The position numbers and the translations under genes were made by a program. A stretch of 64,000 bases of DNA from Siphonodentalium dalli. Its lineage: Eukaryota; Mollusca; Scaphopoda; Gadilida; Siphonodentaliidae. This document shows, in pieces, positions 1 through 10,867 of this stretch; position 1 is the stretch's first letter; each line of letters opens with the position of its first letter. The DNA lies in contig CP136068.1 in NCBI GenBank assembly GCA_032622095.1, forward strand, positions 161,219,465-161,283,464, written 5' to 3'. The notes under the pieces were generated by a model. The model did no database searches and was not told where the DNA came from. It saw only the letters and a list, made by a program, of their open reading frames with translations.

Positions 1-446
1 CTGCGCTACTCATCATATATTATTAACCATAAACGATAGACCGTGTGCGATCTTACTCGGTGTATGTGTGAATTATACCTTAGAATGTTAGCAATACTTC
101 TTAACAGGGAGTGATGCCCGATGTAAGATCGACACAAGGTTCGCTACTTATCATATATTATTAACCCTAAACGATAGACCGTGTGTGATCTTACTCGGTT
201 TATGTGTGAATTATACCTTAGCATGTTAGCAATACTTCTTAACCAGTAGTGATGCCCGAGGTAGGATCGATGGTAAGATCGATACAAGCTGCGCTACTCA
301 TCATATATTATTAACCATAAACGATAGACCGTGTGCGATCTTACTCGGTGTATGTGTGAATTATACCTTAGAATGTTAGCAATACTTCTTAACCAGGAGT
401 GATGCCCGAGGTAAGATCGATACAAGCTGCGCTACTCATCATATAT
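1..446. repeat. 138-bp tandem satellite, about 3.2 copies
   Basis: The motif around CTGCGCTACTCATCATATAT recurs near 1, 139, 289 and 427. The basic unit is 138 bp; the second unit carries an extra ~12 bp from a local GGTAGGATCGAT duplication. Each unit contains the motif ACGATAGACCGTGTG. The array runs off the left edge, so its full length is unknown. No coding function is evident. Confidence 0.9.
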
Positions 447-2287
447 TTCCCCGTGTGTCTGTATTGTAGCTTGTGCATTGACGCCCGGGTTTCATACTTC
501 AAAATCACTGTACACCTTCTCGACAGAAACAACTCTAGTTTCTCGCATCACGTTTCTAATAACAACCATGTTTTCATATATTCAATTTAACAATGCAGAT
601 CGCTCAATGCAATGTCTGAACAACAAAACCGAACCCAAGACAATATCGATTCAGATCCGGAGATGTGCAATGGTTCTTTACAGAAACAATAAAGGAGACA
701 TAGATATTGTAGTTAACTTGAAATGTACAAAAGTATTAATCAATGTTTGTGGTATGCAAATTTTCTCTTGTGGCGGTGTGTCCTCCATCGTTGGTCAAAA
801 TATTCCGCAGTTGGTACCTTCATGAATGGCACAGTATTTGTATATTTCACATCACACATTTGTTGACACCCCTACCTGTAATTCGTAGGGGTATGCTGTT
901 TTTGCCAACATTAGCATATTCATCTATTTTGTCAAACCTTTTGGTCTCAATTGGCCTTCATCTATAGGGGCGTGCCGACAAGGCGGTGTTGGGGGTCATG
1001 CCCCGGGTGTTGACTAGCGAAACCTATAGTTGAAGTTCAAAGTGAAAACAATTGTTATGTACATGAAATAAGTAAAGAGTGCAGTTAGGAAATTTAAATT
1101 GGACAGAACAACACGGAGACCCTCTACCCAAGTACCTGAGCGAAAGTTATTCATAATTTAGAACTTTTATCTGTTTATGATTTGTAATCGGAAAGCAGAT
1201 CTATATATATATACATGTAGACTGAACACTGGTCGATGTTCCATGTTAGGGGCCGGTTCCGTGTAAATTGGTGACCGAACTTGGTATACACGTTAATGGT
1301 TTTTGGTAAGGTTATGGTAAGGTTATGACGTATTGGAATTTCGTGCATACATGTACATGTATTTTCTATAGCAATTTAGCGTCTGGTTAAAATGCATCGG
1401 TCACATGCTATCAACTGTTTAGCTATATAAAGGGACCACGCGTTGTATTTAGTACTACCTATTCACACGACGAGTCAGTACGATAAGCTTCAACGCTTTG
1501 CTATGCAAGTGATTTGTAAAGTTTACATGTATATGGATTGTCTAGATGGTCAATCGCGATTGAGTGCACCCGGGTTTTAATGTTAATACCCTTTTGGTAT
1601 GCCAATTCAAAACTGACCGAACAATAGTACTGCGTTAATTTAACTACGAGTAGTGTACATAGTAATTGAACCGACCACACACTTAGCTTCTTTTGCAGCC
1701 AAAAAGCACAGAATGTGGAAGCGGCGAGATACACCTACCAAAGAAAGAGGACACTCCTACATGCATGAGTATGTTTATTAATAAACGGTCAGATGTACTA
1801 AAATGTTACCATTTCTGTTTTGCCCGCATGTATTCTATTAAACGAAAAATGACTTAACTTGCGATCGCATAATATTTCATTATTTATTCTATATTAATCA
1901 AGTTTATATATTACAATACAACTATAACCATAGACAAGAGCTTTTGGTAGTCGTTTACCGATACCAAGCGACCAGGTCTATCATATGAGAGTGCTTTTAT
2001 TATGTCGCTTCAAATAGACGCTAATTTGAATATAGAATACTACTTATTTGGGGTTCACGATTAGATACCGATTGATGTACAATGTGGATCAATCGTGTCA
2101 CTTGGTGTTAGGCTTATATTTTAAAATAAGTATCCTTACCTAATCCCGACATACTTGAACGTATATAACGTATTTTTTATTATATACAAATATTTGCCTG
2201 AAACAGTTTATAAATTCATATATTACTATTATATCCTTATAATCAATCGAACATCGATTTACACGTGCTATTCGGATTGACCACCAG
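447..2287. other. Non-coding, nothing recognised
   Basis: Open frames here are short and overlap in conflicting frames. A small hairpin (ACCCCTAC...GTAGGGGT) lies near 867-892. No exon with recognisable domain content, RNA gene or transposon end was found. Confidence 0.5.
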
Positions 2288-2388
2288 GTATATACCTAAT
2301 CGTTAACACCGTGTATAACCTAATCGTTAACACCGTATGTATACCTAATCGTTAACACCGTGTATATACCTAATCGTGAACACCGATT
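2288..2388. repeat. Minisatellite, four ~25-bp units
   Basis: Four imperfect units of the form TATACCTAATCGTTAACACC plus GTG follow each other directly. The last has GTGAACACC. The unit length varies by one or two bases. Confidence 0.85.
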
Positions 2389-3023
2389 ATGTACTGTGTT
2401 ATATTTTATCTCAAGTGACCACCAAAGCCAAATCCACGCTTGTGATTGGTTGCCTAACATTCACTATTTCCGATAACTTCGTCCACATCACGATAGTGGA
2501 ACTCGTAAATTCATAGCACTCCCAGTATCGCTTGGGAAATCCATAAATCTATTTATCATGCCCATTCTGGGGAGGTAAGTTTAAAGTCATCCCCGCTTCG
2601 CTGAAAAAGTGCAACATGTGTCCGAGATGTCTTTGTAATCGACAACAAGAGCACAACAAATTATCGTAAGCACATTGTTTATGTTATTTGTGATGTTTGG
2701 TGTGACGATGGATCAATTATTTTTCTCGGCTGATTTTTGTCAATTTCCTAAGTTCACACTACTATTACTAAGTTTTCTAAACGAATATTCAGTTTGTTTT
2801 CCGTAAAAAACAAGTATTATTTTTATACAATGTCATTGTTTAACAACGGCGAGGCCTGATTTCCATTGCTTCTGAAATAAGTCAAAATGGCAACAATGAC
2901 TCAAGAAAAAGAGACAACAACATTCGCACTGAAAATTCTAGAAACTGTCTACAATTAAAGTAAATACATTAGATATAGGATATGAGACATCATGACGAAT
3001 TTCGATAAATACAATAAATAGAG
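2389..3023. other. Non-coding spacer
   Basis: AT-rich sequence with no supported exon or repeat, lying between the minisatellite and the hairpin element at 3024. Confidence 0.4.
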
Positions 3024-3118
3024 CACGGCTTGTCGGTGACTATGCCAAAATAGTGGTTCTCGGTGGACGAACAGTCCTCTACTCGCACCACTATTTTGGC
3101 AGTCACCTCCAAGTCGTG
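3024..3118. mobile_element. Short foldback element, family M1 copy 1
   Basis: The left arm GACTATGCCAAAATAGTGGT pairs with the right arm ACCACTATTTTGGCAGTCAC, and the outer arms CACGGCTTG / CAAGTCGTG also pair. Related sequence with the same arms occurs at 15575-15653 and 24573-24700, so this is a dispersed inverted-repeat family of MITE type. It has no coding capacity. Confidence 0.7.
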
Positions 3119-3359
3119 CAATACTTATATAGCATATAATCCTTGGATTATTTAACTGATATGAAAGTAGTTGCATATGGGTATGTCATTCGTGAACATT
3201 TGGATGACGTATGTAGACCGTTGTCATAGTAAATACGTTTATCCGGTAAGAAGCTGACAAAACTTGCTCAGATACACGAATTGTGTTACCTAGCCTCTTT
3301 CGTTTGTTTACATATATTATATCACCCCATGTAAGTTTCAACTTTGGTTTGCATTTCAG

Positions 3360-3473
3360 AGACGAACGAATGCCTGTCCAACCCGTGCCAGAACGGAGCG
3401 ACATGTGTGGACGGAACCAACGGATATAACTGCACATGCGTCGCTGGATACAACGGAACCCACTGTGAGAGTG
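3360..3473 (+). CDS. EGF-like domain exon (divergent, most 5')
   Basis: A 114-bp exon bounded by a TTTGCATTTCAG acceptor and a G|GTGAGA donor, in phase 1-1. It encodes one EGF module with six cysteines spaced x4-x5-x8-x1-x8, the classical pattern, including NECLSNPC, CVDGTNGY and NGTHCESG. It differs from the array at 9-16 kb, which has a shorter second loop and a longer last loop, so it may belong to an older part of the same gene or to another EGF gene. CLSNPC fits the O-glucose site C-x-S-x-P-C. CVDGTNGYNCTC fits the C-x-[DN]-x4-[FY]-x-C-x-C hydroxylation consensus. The nearest + strand partner is the decayed exon at 8172. Confidence 0.85.
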
Positions 3474-4100
3474 GTGAGACATTATAAAAGTCAATTATTA
3501 CACCTTTTTTTCCCAATAAACGAAATTCTATTGAGATTAATTCCATCTTTGATATTTATTCAAAACGATACTGACGTTTCTGTGTATCTTCATCACAAGA
3601 CCAAGTCATGTAACCCCCAATTATACATCTACGCAAGTATGGAGTCAATATTTATTTTCATATATATTAAAAACTTCACACTTTCCGAATATATAAATTC
3701 ATATATGTGACTATATACATGTAGGTTACAAATTTAATATAATATGCAAGGCGTATAACATGTTCTACCTGTGCCATTGGGTAATTTGGTCCTGGTTTTG
3801 AGTTGAGTGGAGCATATCCTGAGGGATTGGTTTCTGCAATACGCTCCTTGGTCCAGGGTTCACCATAGATAGGCATGCCCTTGGAAGAAGAATGTCATTT
3901 TGCTTCGGCCCCATGTGGCTTGTATTGATTTTATCTCTGCTGGTGTTTGTGGTTTGTCTCTTAACATTATTCCTCTCATCATAATGCGGTGGCTCAGTTG
4001 GTTTGAGCTTGACCGTATAGAGAACATGCAATTGCTCGGATCCATCCTGACGAATAGCTAACAGGCTCTGCGTTGGCCAGATAGTAGCAACCGCAAACAT
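3474..4100. other. Intron or intergenic spacer
   Basis: No recognised exon on the + strand. On the - strand a frame at about 3760-3890 reads GMPIYGEPWTKERIAE and ends before an AG|GTAGAA donor-like site. It is intriguing but matches nothing I recognise. Confidence 0.35.
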
Positions 4101-4373
4101 TTGGAAGAATTGTCACGTAAAAGAAAACGGGATTTAGATGGTGTTCAGGAGAGTGAAATTTTAGAAAGTCATATAACCCAAGAAGTAACAAGTGTGAGAA
4201 GGTTCACGAATAAAGCGGGCGAGAACATCGTTCCTCTTGGCTCGTATCTTCTTAAAACATTTGTCCACACAACTCCACCTGCAACGATTATAGTTGGGTA
4301 TATGAAGAAAGTTTCACCTTTCATTCCTAACCCTTTAATACGCTTGAAATATATATGCATGAAGCTTTCATAG
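4101..4373 (+). pseudogene. LINE ORF1 (gag-like) fragment
   Basis: About 90 residues are readable. RDLDGVQESEI, VTSVRRF, VPLGSYLLKTF, VGYMKKVSPFIPNPL match the conserved part of molluscan LINE ORF1 proteins that normally precedes RCxKCQxFGH zinc knuckles. Here the frame ends before the knuckle, and 4355-4621 continues in another frame with no zinc knuckle. The fragment would have bound element RNA. It is treated as broken because of the frameshift and the missing knuckles. Confidence 0.65.
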
Positions 4374-4879
4374 AACAACATCACAGGCCTCGACAAAAAC
4401 GCATACGAGACCACGTGGAAGTATGGAATTGTGAAAGATCTGATATGGGTCTTAAGGCAGACAGCCTGATTGTATTTCCTTATTTAAAGGATAGAACATT
4501 CAGAGTTAAAGTTTGGTCCACTCCACCTGTACACAAGATGGGGATTCCACAGGACAGTATGGTATCTGTGACCCGTTTTAGAACCTTCATAATTGTGTAT
4601 ATGGCCACTGTGGAAAAATAACTCTAGCTATGTCTTAACACACTTAGTGGTTGATCGAAATGAAAAGGTTTGTGCACTTTTGTAGGAAACGTAAACAACA
4701 CGTTAATCATGTTTAAAACCTTGTTAAGGACCAACATTGTGTTGTTGGTGAAACATATCTAGGTCTCATTTTTTGACCGGATACTTACTGTAAAGTCACA
4801 TATCGAGGATTTGAGAATACGGGTAAATAGTATGTGTCGTTTCATCAAAATTATACAAACCAAACTGGACACCATTCAT

Positions 4880-5405
4880 CACTAAGGTCTCCGCTTGTGT
4901 ATTGTGGCTTATCGTACTTCTCCTGCGGAGAATTGTGCATGGCAGCCAACAAATCAGCATTACATCCTCGTCGATCGAAGTTCAGTCTTCTATATGATTT
5001 TGTATCTAATAAATCGAATCCAGCATATGATTTGTGTATTCAACCATGTTTTGTCTCAATTCGAAAACGACAAACAATTACTCAACCATTTGCCTTGCGA
5101 AAATACAGGTATCGAATTTATAGATGTTGCTCTGTACAAATTGCCAAAAGAACCTCCGTGGCTCTCACAGCGACCCATAGCGAATTACTCACTTTAAATT
5201 AAAAAAATGAGACAAGTCCCATTATATACCAACATAGTTTTAATGCATCCCGGGATGGCCATCAAGACCACACTTCTATACGGATGGTTCTAAGGAAGAC
5301 GAAAAGGTATCTGCGCTGTCATATGTAGGCATGACTATATACAATCTCGTCTTCCTGACCACGACTCCATGTCTAGTGCTGAAGGAATTGCTCTTTTACA
5401 AGCAA
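4880..5405 (+). pseudogene. LINE ORF2 fragment: post-RT region and RNase H
   Basis: AYRTSPAE (about 4905-4928) shifts frame into MAANKSALHPRRSKFSLLYD and NPAYD, the segment that follows the RT domain in these LINEs. From 5274 a second block reads FYTDGSK, the first catalytic motif of RNase H. Then, after a frameshift, DSMSSAEGIALLQAIEYI supplies the AE...A helix. At least two frameshifts separate these blocks, so no functional enzyme is encoded. Confidence 0.6.
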
Positions 5406-5476
5406 TTGAATATATTTATCAGCACGTCGAGAGGAAATCAATAATGCACAGACTCGTCTGATTCATAAATATATTT

Positions 5477-5600
5477 TTGAAGGAGACTACTCCTGTATAT
5501 ACGTGCAGTGGGAACCCTCTTTTAACGATCAACCATATTTTAATCGAATGTACTGAACACGCTCCAAACGAGCCATGTACTTTTTGTGTTTTTAAAAGAC
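5477..5600 (+). pseudogene. LINE ORF2 C-terminal Cys/His segment
   Basis: The readable stretch contains YTCSGNPLLTINHILIEC, the C...H-x4-C signature at the C-terminus of Jockey/I-group ORF2 proteins (typical form LTVEHILLEC). It continues as low-complexity hydrophobic sequence to 5758, which is probably decayed. It lies between the RNase H fragment and the 3' tail, in the expected order. Confidence 0.55.
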
Positions 5601-6083
5601 CCAGATATGTTTTACAAGTTATATTTGCAATTGCTGTCTCACACCTACTGTGGTATTTTACAACCTGTGATACTTTGCAATCTGTATTGTTATTAAATTC
5701 AATTACAAATGGATACATAATACTTGTTAAATTTTTATTCATTTTTGATTTACATTAATTGTTTTATTTTATCACCCATCATATATGCTCCTTACATATT
5801 TACTGTATGTCTATAGTATCCGACATACATGTCATGCATGATCTTATGTTCAATTTTAATTATATGTGAAGTACTTAATATTTTCTGTTCTGGACGATAG
5901 TATTGGAACTGAGCTACAAACCAATATCTTAAATGTAAATATTTTAATTTGTTTTAGTTTAATTCACTGTATTTTCAAATCACAGTTGCTTCACTAAATT
6001 GTGATATATTTCTTCTCGTCGTGATATGGCCTTGTTGGTGCAACGCCGTTAAACCTAACCAATCAATAAAGCAATCAATCAAG

Positions 6084-6489
6084 CAAGGCGTATAGCATAA
6101 TAATGGCACTACTGATAATGGGATGGACATTGATAATGAAGGTCTAAATAGTCATTAAACTATATGCCTACTTACGTGTGGCGCATGTTCTCAACTCGAA
6201 TGTTTTATTAATCTTGTAGAACATTTTGAATGCGAGTAGACCCTTATAAGTATGCCTATAAATCATGGTTTAGACATCGGCCTTTGATAATAAAGGCCTA
6301 TCATACACCAATGCATATAGTGAATGTTATACATAGTATGTCGCTGAAATTAAGCCAACAATAAAGGATGCCACCTGCATACCTAATTTTCCTAGTACAG
6401 GGACACAGGTATATAGACACATGACTAGAACTGAGGGTTCATACGTACGGCAACGTAGAACCACCACCTCTTCAGTTACTTATCTTATA
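6084..6489. other. Non-coding spacer
   Basis: Sequence downstream of the LINE tail. No exon or repeat unit was identified. Confidence 0.35.
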
Positions 6490-7090
6490 TATCCGGTTAC
6501 TAGTATGTTAAAATATATTAGTTAATCGGATATATCGTATTTCTACTCAGATATATCAGATTAGTAATCCGATATATCAGATTACTTAATCTGTTATATC
6601 AGATCATTATTATGATATATCAAGGGCTGACAATTCGTCGTGTCAACATAGAAGCAATGTGGTAACTGTTTATTATATGAAATGCGCTGTTTGATTGGAG
6701 TAGACGTTTGTGGTGTTGGACGTCGCTATGAAACCCTGATATATTTCCAGGTCTGATAATAAGTTATGTTAACCTCTGAAGTAGCTGACATCAATCAGAA
6801 CTGTTATTAACCTATTGTTTCATTGATGAAGGTGAACGTCGTCGGATATCTGTATTGTTTCGTTACGTTTTGGCATAGGAAATGCGGAAAGAAATTTATG
6901 ATCAGATTAGTAATCTGATCGAGATATCAGGATAATAATCTGTTATATTAGAATATATTAGAACATTAGAATCAGATTACTAATTTGATATATCACAATA
7001 ATATTCTGGTATGACAGATTAAGTTGTCTGATATATCATATTACTAATCTGATAGATTAGAGATTTAATCTAATATATCAGAATCATTAC
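6490..7090. repeat. Two blocks of palindromic GATATATC/TAATCTGA repeats
   Basis: Blocks at about 6490-6620 and 6898-7090 consist of many short units of the form GATATATCAGATTACTAATC in both orientations. They flank a non-repetitive core of about 280 bp. Each unit is nearly self-complementary, so both blocks can fold extensively. The layout resembles the subterminal repeats of a non-autonomous transposon, but no clean termini were found. Confidence 0.6.
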
Positions 7091-7317
7091 AGTTTATGGA
7101 TGAGCTTACTTGTGATGGCTTGTCATTGGTCAGTCGTAGTGGCGATGGCTTGTCATTTGTCAGTCAAACATCGTCATATGATAATTCTGCTGGATCAGGT
7201 TGAAATGGAAATCGTTTGACTATATAATCTGCAATCTATAACATTGTCTACATATGTAGTATAATAATCTAGTCTGATATGACAAAAGACACTTTACAAC
7301 GGCATCAACATAAACAT

Positions 7318-7665
7318 GGTAGAGTGCCGTAGTACAGTGTTATGGTACCCGGGTAGTACGATGGTAGTACGATGTTAGTACCATGGCAGTGCAATGGTAA
7401 ATATCACTTTACCCTGATAATACCATTCTACCACGGTAGTACAATGGTAGTACCAACTGTAGAATAGTAGAATACCTTAGTACACTGTTCTGGTCCAGTA
7501 CCATGGTAGATATAAATTTAGCGTGGTAGTACTATGTTACTGTGCTACCATGGTACTACCATATTAGTCTAGTGGTAGAGTACCATATAATAGTCAAATG
7601 GTACCTCGATAGTAACCATGTTAGTGCGACACTGCAGTGGCTGTACCATTTTAGTGTCATGGTGC
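7318..7665. repeat. Degenerate GTAGTACCATGGTA minisatellite
   Basis: Dozens of overlapping variants of GTAGTACNATGGTA occur, including GGTAGTACGATG, CTACCATGG and GTACCATGG. Because the core is self-complementary, the tract is palindrome-rich on both strands. No fixed period was seen. Confidence 0.75.
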
Positions 7666-8171
7666 TTTTTTATATGGGAGTCTTAATCTCTTTCTATGAA
7701 TTTGTTAATTTCTGGGCGTCACGCTATACGTTCTCGCACGAATTGACTGATTTGTTTAGTAAAGTCGTCCACTATAATTAGCGGACAATTAGCTGAAATC
7801 TTTTTTACGCCGAGATGTGGATGGTCCAGTGCTGACTCTTCTGTTTGAACCAATGCGTCCACCTAACGCATCCGTAAAACGCAAGCGTTAAACGTAATAG
7901 CGTAGAGTAGGCCACGCAAAATATACTAGTCCGCTAGGTGTACTGTAACGTGTGTGTGACGCCACAAGTACGCACGCCCATCCGCTACATTTGCGCGCCG
8001 AGTGGAGTCTTTATAAGTTGATATTTAAGGCCCCAAAACATCACTTGTTCTGCAAAACTACAAAGACGCTGGTGGGTTGTGATGTATATATATTTCCAGC
8101 GGTTTCGTATTGTTGTTTCTTCAATGTCAATATAATAATCGATGGTTCTCAATTTCCACTCCTCGGGCTAG
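7666..8171. other. Spacer, probably intron
   Basis: No supported exon; a weak coding-like frame at 7952-8215 only overlaps the decayed EGF exon that begins at 8172. Confidence 0.35.
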
Positions 8172-8285
8172 ATATTAACGAATGGCAATCAAACCCGGGT
8201 GTGAACGGAACATAACAAAATGAGATCAACAGCTTCTACTGTAACTGTTCTACGACCGGTTTCAATCTGACTAGATGCGAACAAT
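8172..8285 (+). pseudogene. Decayed EGF exon
   Basis: This exon-sized 114-bp segment aligns to the EGF exons of the 9-16 kb array and keeps a TAG acceptor. The first cysteine codon has become TGG, the second GGT, and the third position is now a TAA stop. The 3' half (ttctactgtaactgttct type) is well preserved. It must be skipped in any functional transcript, which is harmless because array exons are in phase 1-1. Confidence 0.8.
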
Positions 8286-8721
8286 GTTACAATAATTCTT
8301 GTTATAATTATATATATATATATTTATTACATGATTCTACCCTTATTCCATTCAATAAACCCATTCTATAAATTGTGATATTAAACGTTCGTTTAATAAC
8401 AGGAAATAGTGCCAGGTGACCTTTGACTTCCGGTTTGTGGTCTGTTAACATTCCATAAGCTACGTCTCAAAATACTATAGATTCCAATATTTTTTCCAAC
8501 AAACTATTATGAATGAAGAGTTTGAAAAATTATATTATTAAATATACGCCAATATATGCGCCAAAGAGTCTTTATTTATCTAGGACTATTTCTTTACGCG
8601 GCAAACAACGAATAGTTACGTGAAACGTCATCGCATATATTATAGAAACCGATGTTAGTTACGCGTCCCATTTGTTGATTTAAGTATATTTTGTCGATGT
8701 TTTGGATCATGTAATAAATAG

Positions 8722-8868
8722 AATCTACAACTCGTCCCCAGTTTATAGCGGAAATTACAAAACTCGTCCAGAAAATTAGGTCTGGACCTCGCCAAAGGCT
8801 CGGCCCAGACCTAATTTACTGGACTCGTTTTGTAAATTCCGCTATAAACTGGGGACTCGTTGTAGATC
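8722..8868. mobile_element. Long perfect-type foldback element, 147 bp
   Basis: The left arm reads AATCTACAACTCGTCCCCAG then a GTTTATAGCGGAA block; the right arm reads TTCCGCTATAAACTGGGG then ACTCGTTGTAGATC. The arms are about 70 bp and meet at a very short AAAG loop. ACTCGTCCAG / CTGGACTCGT inside the arms also occurs in the foldback at 32324-32476. No coding capacity. Confidence 0.8.
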
Positions 8869-8989
8869 CTCTATATATATATGTATATGTATAATGCAGA
8901 AACACATGACATGTTATATAAGTATTTCTTGGCAATCATTTCTCACCTATAAGTATTTTATCAGCATTGATCGTGTTTACACCCAACAT

Positions 8990-9096
8990 AAATCTATGAA
9001 TGCGCATCAAACCCGTGCATCAACGGAACTTGCAAAAATGAGATCAACGGATTCTACTGTAATTGTTCTGGGACCAAATTCAACGGGACAAGATTA
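8990..9096 (+). pseudogene. Decayed EGF exon lacking both splice sites
   Basis: It reads IYECASNPCINGTC and continues through [18 protein letters not shown] in the array frame. The acceptor AG has become AT. A small deletion removed the sixth cysteine codon and the G|GTTAG donor, leaving AGATTAGAAT. The body of the exon is otherwise intact, so the loss is recent relative to the exon at 8172. Confidence 0.8.
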
Positions 9097-9281
9097 GAAT
9101 AATTATTGTTTAAATTTTTAATTTACTACAATTCTATATTATTATCGTCTGTCCTATCAGCATGTATATAACAGAAACACATGACATGATATATAAGCGG
9201 GTTTCATGCCATGTGATGTTGTAACAGTACTTATTTTTCTTGGAAATTATTTCTCACATACCTGTTGTTTATACCCCACAG

Positions 9282-9395
9282 AAATCGACGAATGCGCATC
9301 CGACCCGTGCATCAACGGAACTTGTCAAAATGAGATAAACAGATTCTACTGTAACTGTACTGGGACCGGATTTAACGGCACAACTTGTGAACAGG
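9282..9395 (+). CDS. EGF array exon 1 (EGF-like domain)
   Basis: 114 bp, ACCCCACAG acceptor, G|GTTAGT donor, phase 1-1. Encodes [38 protein letters not shown]. The six cysteines are spaced x4-x4-x8-x1-x9; relative to a classical EGF the second loop is one residue shorter and the last loop one longer. (E/D)-I-D-E-C plus C-x-N-x4-F-x-C-x-C is the calcium-binding, Asn-hydroxylated EGF signature. Three N-glycosylation sequons are present (NGT, NCT, NGT). Such modules build extracellular stalks. The 3' end of this exon is duplicated at 12661. Confidence 0.9.
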
Positions 9396-9607
9396 GTTAG
9401 TATTCTTTGTATCTGCCACCTTAATTTATCATTTATTCGCTAGTCCATATTATTATTATTATATTATCAACCCCAACAATATTTTTGTATTTGTATTTGT
9501 ATTTTCATATGTGGGCTATATATATATATATATATATTGTTGCTTGGAACCTGGTGTCACACTAATTACGTATACTGTCATGAATAATTGTCTCATCCAT
9601 TCCGCAG

Positions 9608-9721
9608 AAATCGACGAATGCGCACCAGACCCGTGTCAGAAAGGAACTTGCCAAAATGAGATCAACGGATTCTACTGTAACTGTTCTGGTACCGGATTCA
9701 ATGGCACAACTTGTGAGCAGG
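9608..9721 (+). CDS. EGF array exon 2
   Basis: 114 bp between CATTCCGCAG and G|GTTAGT, phase 1-1. Encodes EIDECAPDPCQKGTC and an NGFYCNC / GFNGTTCEQ half. The Ser of the O-glucose motif C-x-S-x-P-C is Pro here. The second loop reads QKGT, so the first sequon is missing. Near-identical to exon 12883-12996, which derives from duplication of the surrounding block. Confidence 0.9.
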
Positions 9722-10049
9722 GTTAGTATTATTGTTGTATATATAATTAATTTGCTGCTCCTGCTCTAGTATATATTGTCAACACACCGCATGATATTGC
9801 ATGCCTTATCAACAGTGAGGGTGCAGCAATGCGCGGCATAACGACAGCGGCCTTATGTAACGTGATGTTGTTATCATTTGGAGGTCGCATACATTTCTCC
9901 TTTCTCGGCATTGATTGATTAACTATGCGACCAAATTTAATTCGTTATTTGAGCACACAAGAAGAGGGGCCATTTTTTAATGCATATTTTAATTTTTTAT
10001 ACGACGAAGTCACAGTGTCAATTCACGACTACTCTATTCTATCACACAG

Positions 10050-10163
10050 AAGTCGACGAATGCGAATCAAACCCGTGTAAGAACGGAACTTGCAAAAATG
10101 AGATTAACGGATTCTACTGTAACTGTTCCGGGACAGGATTCAACGGGACACGATGTGGACAAG
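10050..10163 (+). CDS. EGF array exon 3
   Basis: 114 bp, CTATCACACAG acceptor, G|GTTAGC donor, phase 1-1. Encodes [38 protein letters not shown]. All three N-glycosylation sequons (NGT, NCS, NGT) and the Asn-hydroxylation motif are intact. Its duplicate in block P3 is the truncated exon 14244-14301; block P2 lacks it altogether. Confidence 0.9.
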
Positions 10164-10308
10164 GTTAGCATTCCTCCTCTGCCTCTTATTGATTCATCAT
10201 TCTTGTTCTAGTTTGTGTATATATAGAGGATTGCTATCATTTTGCGAGCTGTTTGAACTATATTTGCATGAATTATGTTATGCCAAGCAGTGTCTTCTCA
10301 TTCCGCAG

Positions 10309-10422
10309 AAATCGATGAATGCGCATCAAACCCGTGTAAGACAGGAACTTGCAAAAATGAGATCAACGAATTCTACTGTAACTGTTCCGGGACCGGATTC
10401 AACGGGACGAGATGCGAACAAG
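10309..10422 (+). CDS. EGF array exon 4
   Basis: 114 bp, CATTCCGCAG acceptor, G|GTTAGA donor, phase 1-1. Encodes [36 protein letters not shown]. The encoded peptide is identical to that of exon 13136-13249, its P2 duplicate, and close to 14446-14559 in P3. Loop 2 has KTGT, so only two sequons remain. Confidence 0.9.
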
Positions 10423-10753
10423 GTTAGACATCTTATTAACTCATTACATCTGCTCTAGTCTATATTTTCAACAAAGAGCATGGTATTGCGTCTGCCCTAT
10501 CCACATTCAGAGTACAGAAACGCGCTCATAATAACAGCGGTCTTATGTAACGTGACGTTGTTATCATTTTGTAATCGCATACATTTCTCCTTTCTCAGTA
10601 TTGATTTGTTTCACATGCGACCAAATTTAAGTTGTTATTTGAGCACCAATTAATGGGTTACATTATGGAAAATCATTAGTTTTATTGAATTTGTTAAGTG
10701 GTAAATAACGAAGTCACCGTTTCGATTCACGACCACACTCCTCTATTCCACAG

Positions 10754-10867
10754 AAATAGACGAATGCGCATCAGACCCGTGTCAGAACGGAAGTTGCCAA
10801 AATAAGATCAACGAATTCTACTGTAACTGTTCTGGGACCGGATTCAACGGGACGAGATGTGAACAAG
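10754..10867 (+). CDS. EGF array exon 5
   Basis: 114 bp, CTATTCCACAG acceptor, G|GTTCGC donor, phase 1-1. Encodes [36 protein letters not shown], with three sequons (NGS, NCS, NGT). The peptide is identical to exon 13581-13694. The GTTCGC donor is a weaker match than GTTAGT but is conserved in the duplicate. Confidence 0.88.

Larger units (their letters stand above)
4101..6083 (+). mobile_element. Decayed non-LTR retrotransposon (Jockey/I-like, with RNase H)
   Basis: Fragments follow in the order expected for a LINE: an ORF1 gag-like segment (4101-4373), the post-RT region (about 4880-5060), an RNase H fragment (5274-5390), a C-terminal Cys/His segment (5477-5590), and a 3' tail ending near 6083. 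The tail includes GTGATATGGCCTTGTTGGTG, GCCGTTAAAC and CAATCAATC. The same tail recurs at 54523-54640. The reverse transcriptase core is missing and several frameshifts are present, so the copy is dead. The exact 5' end cannot be fixed. From established knowledge, gag plus RT plus RNase H is typical of I/Jockey-group elements. Confidence 0.7.

Noticed and set aside
3676..3895. Possible - strand exon reading GMPIYGEPWTKERIAE before a GTAGAA donor
   Set aside because: The peptide looks protein-like but I recognise no family, and no convincing acceptor or neighbouring exon was found on that strand.
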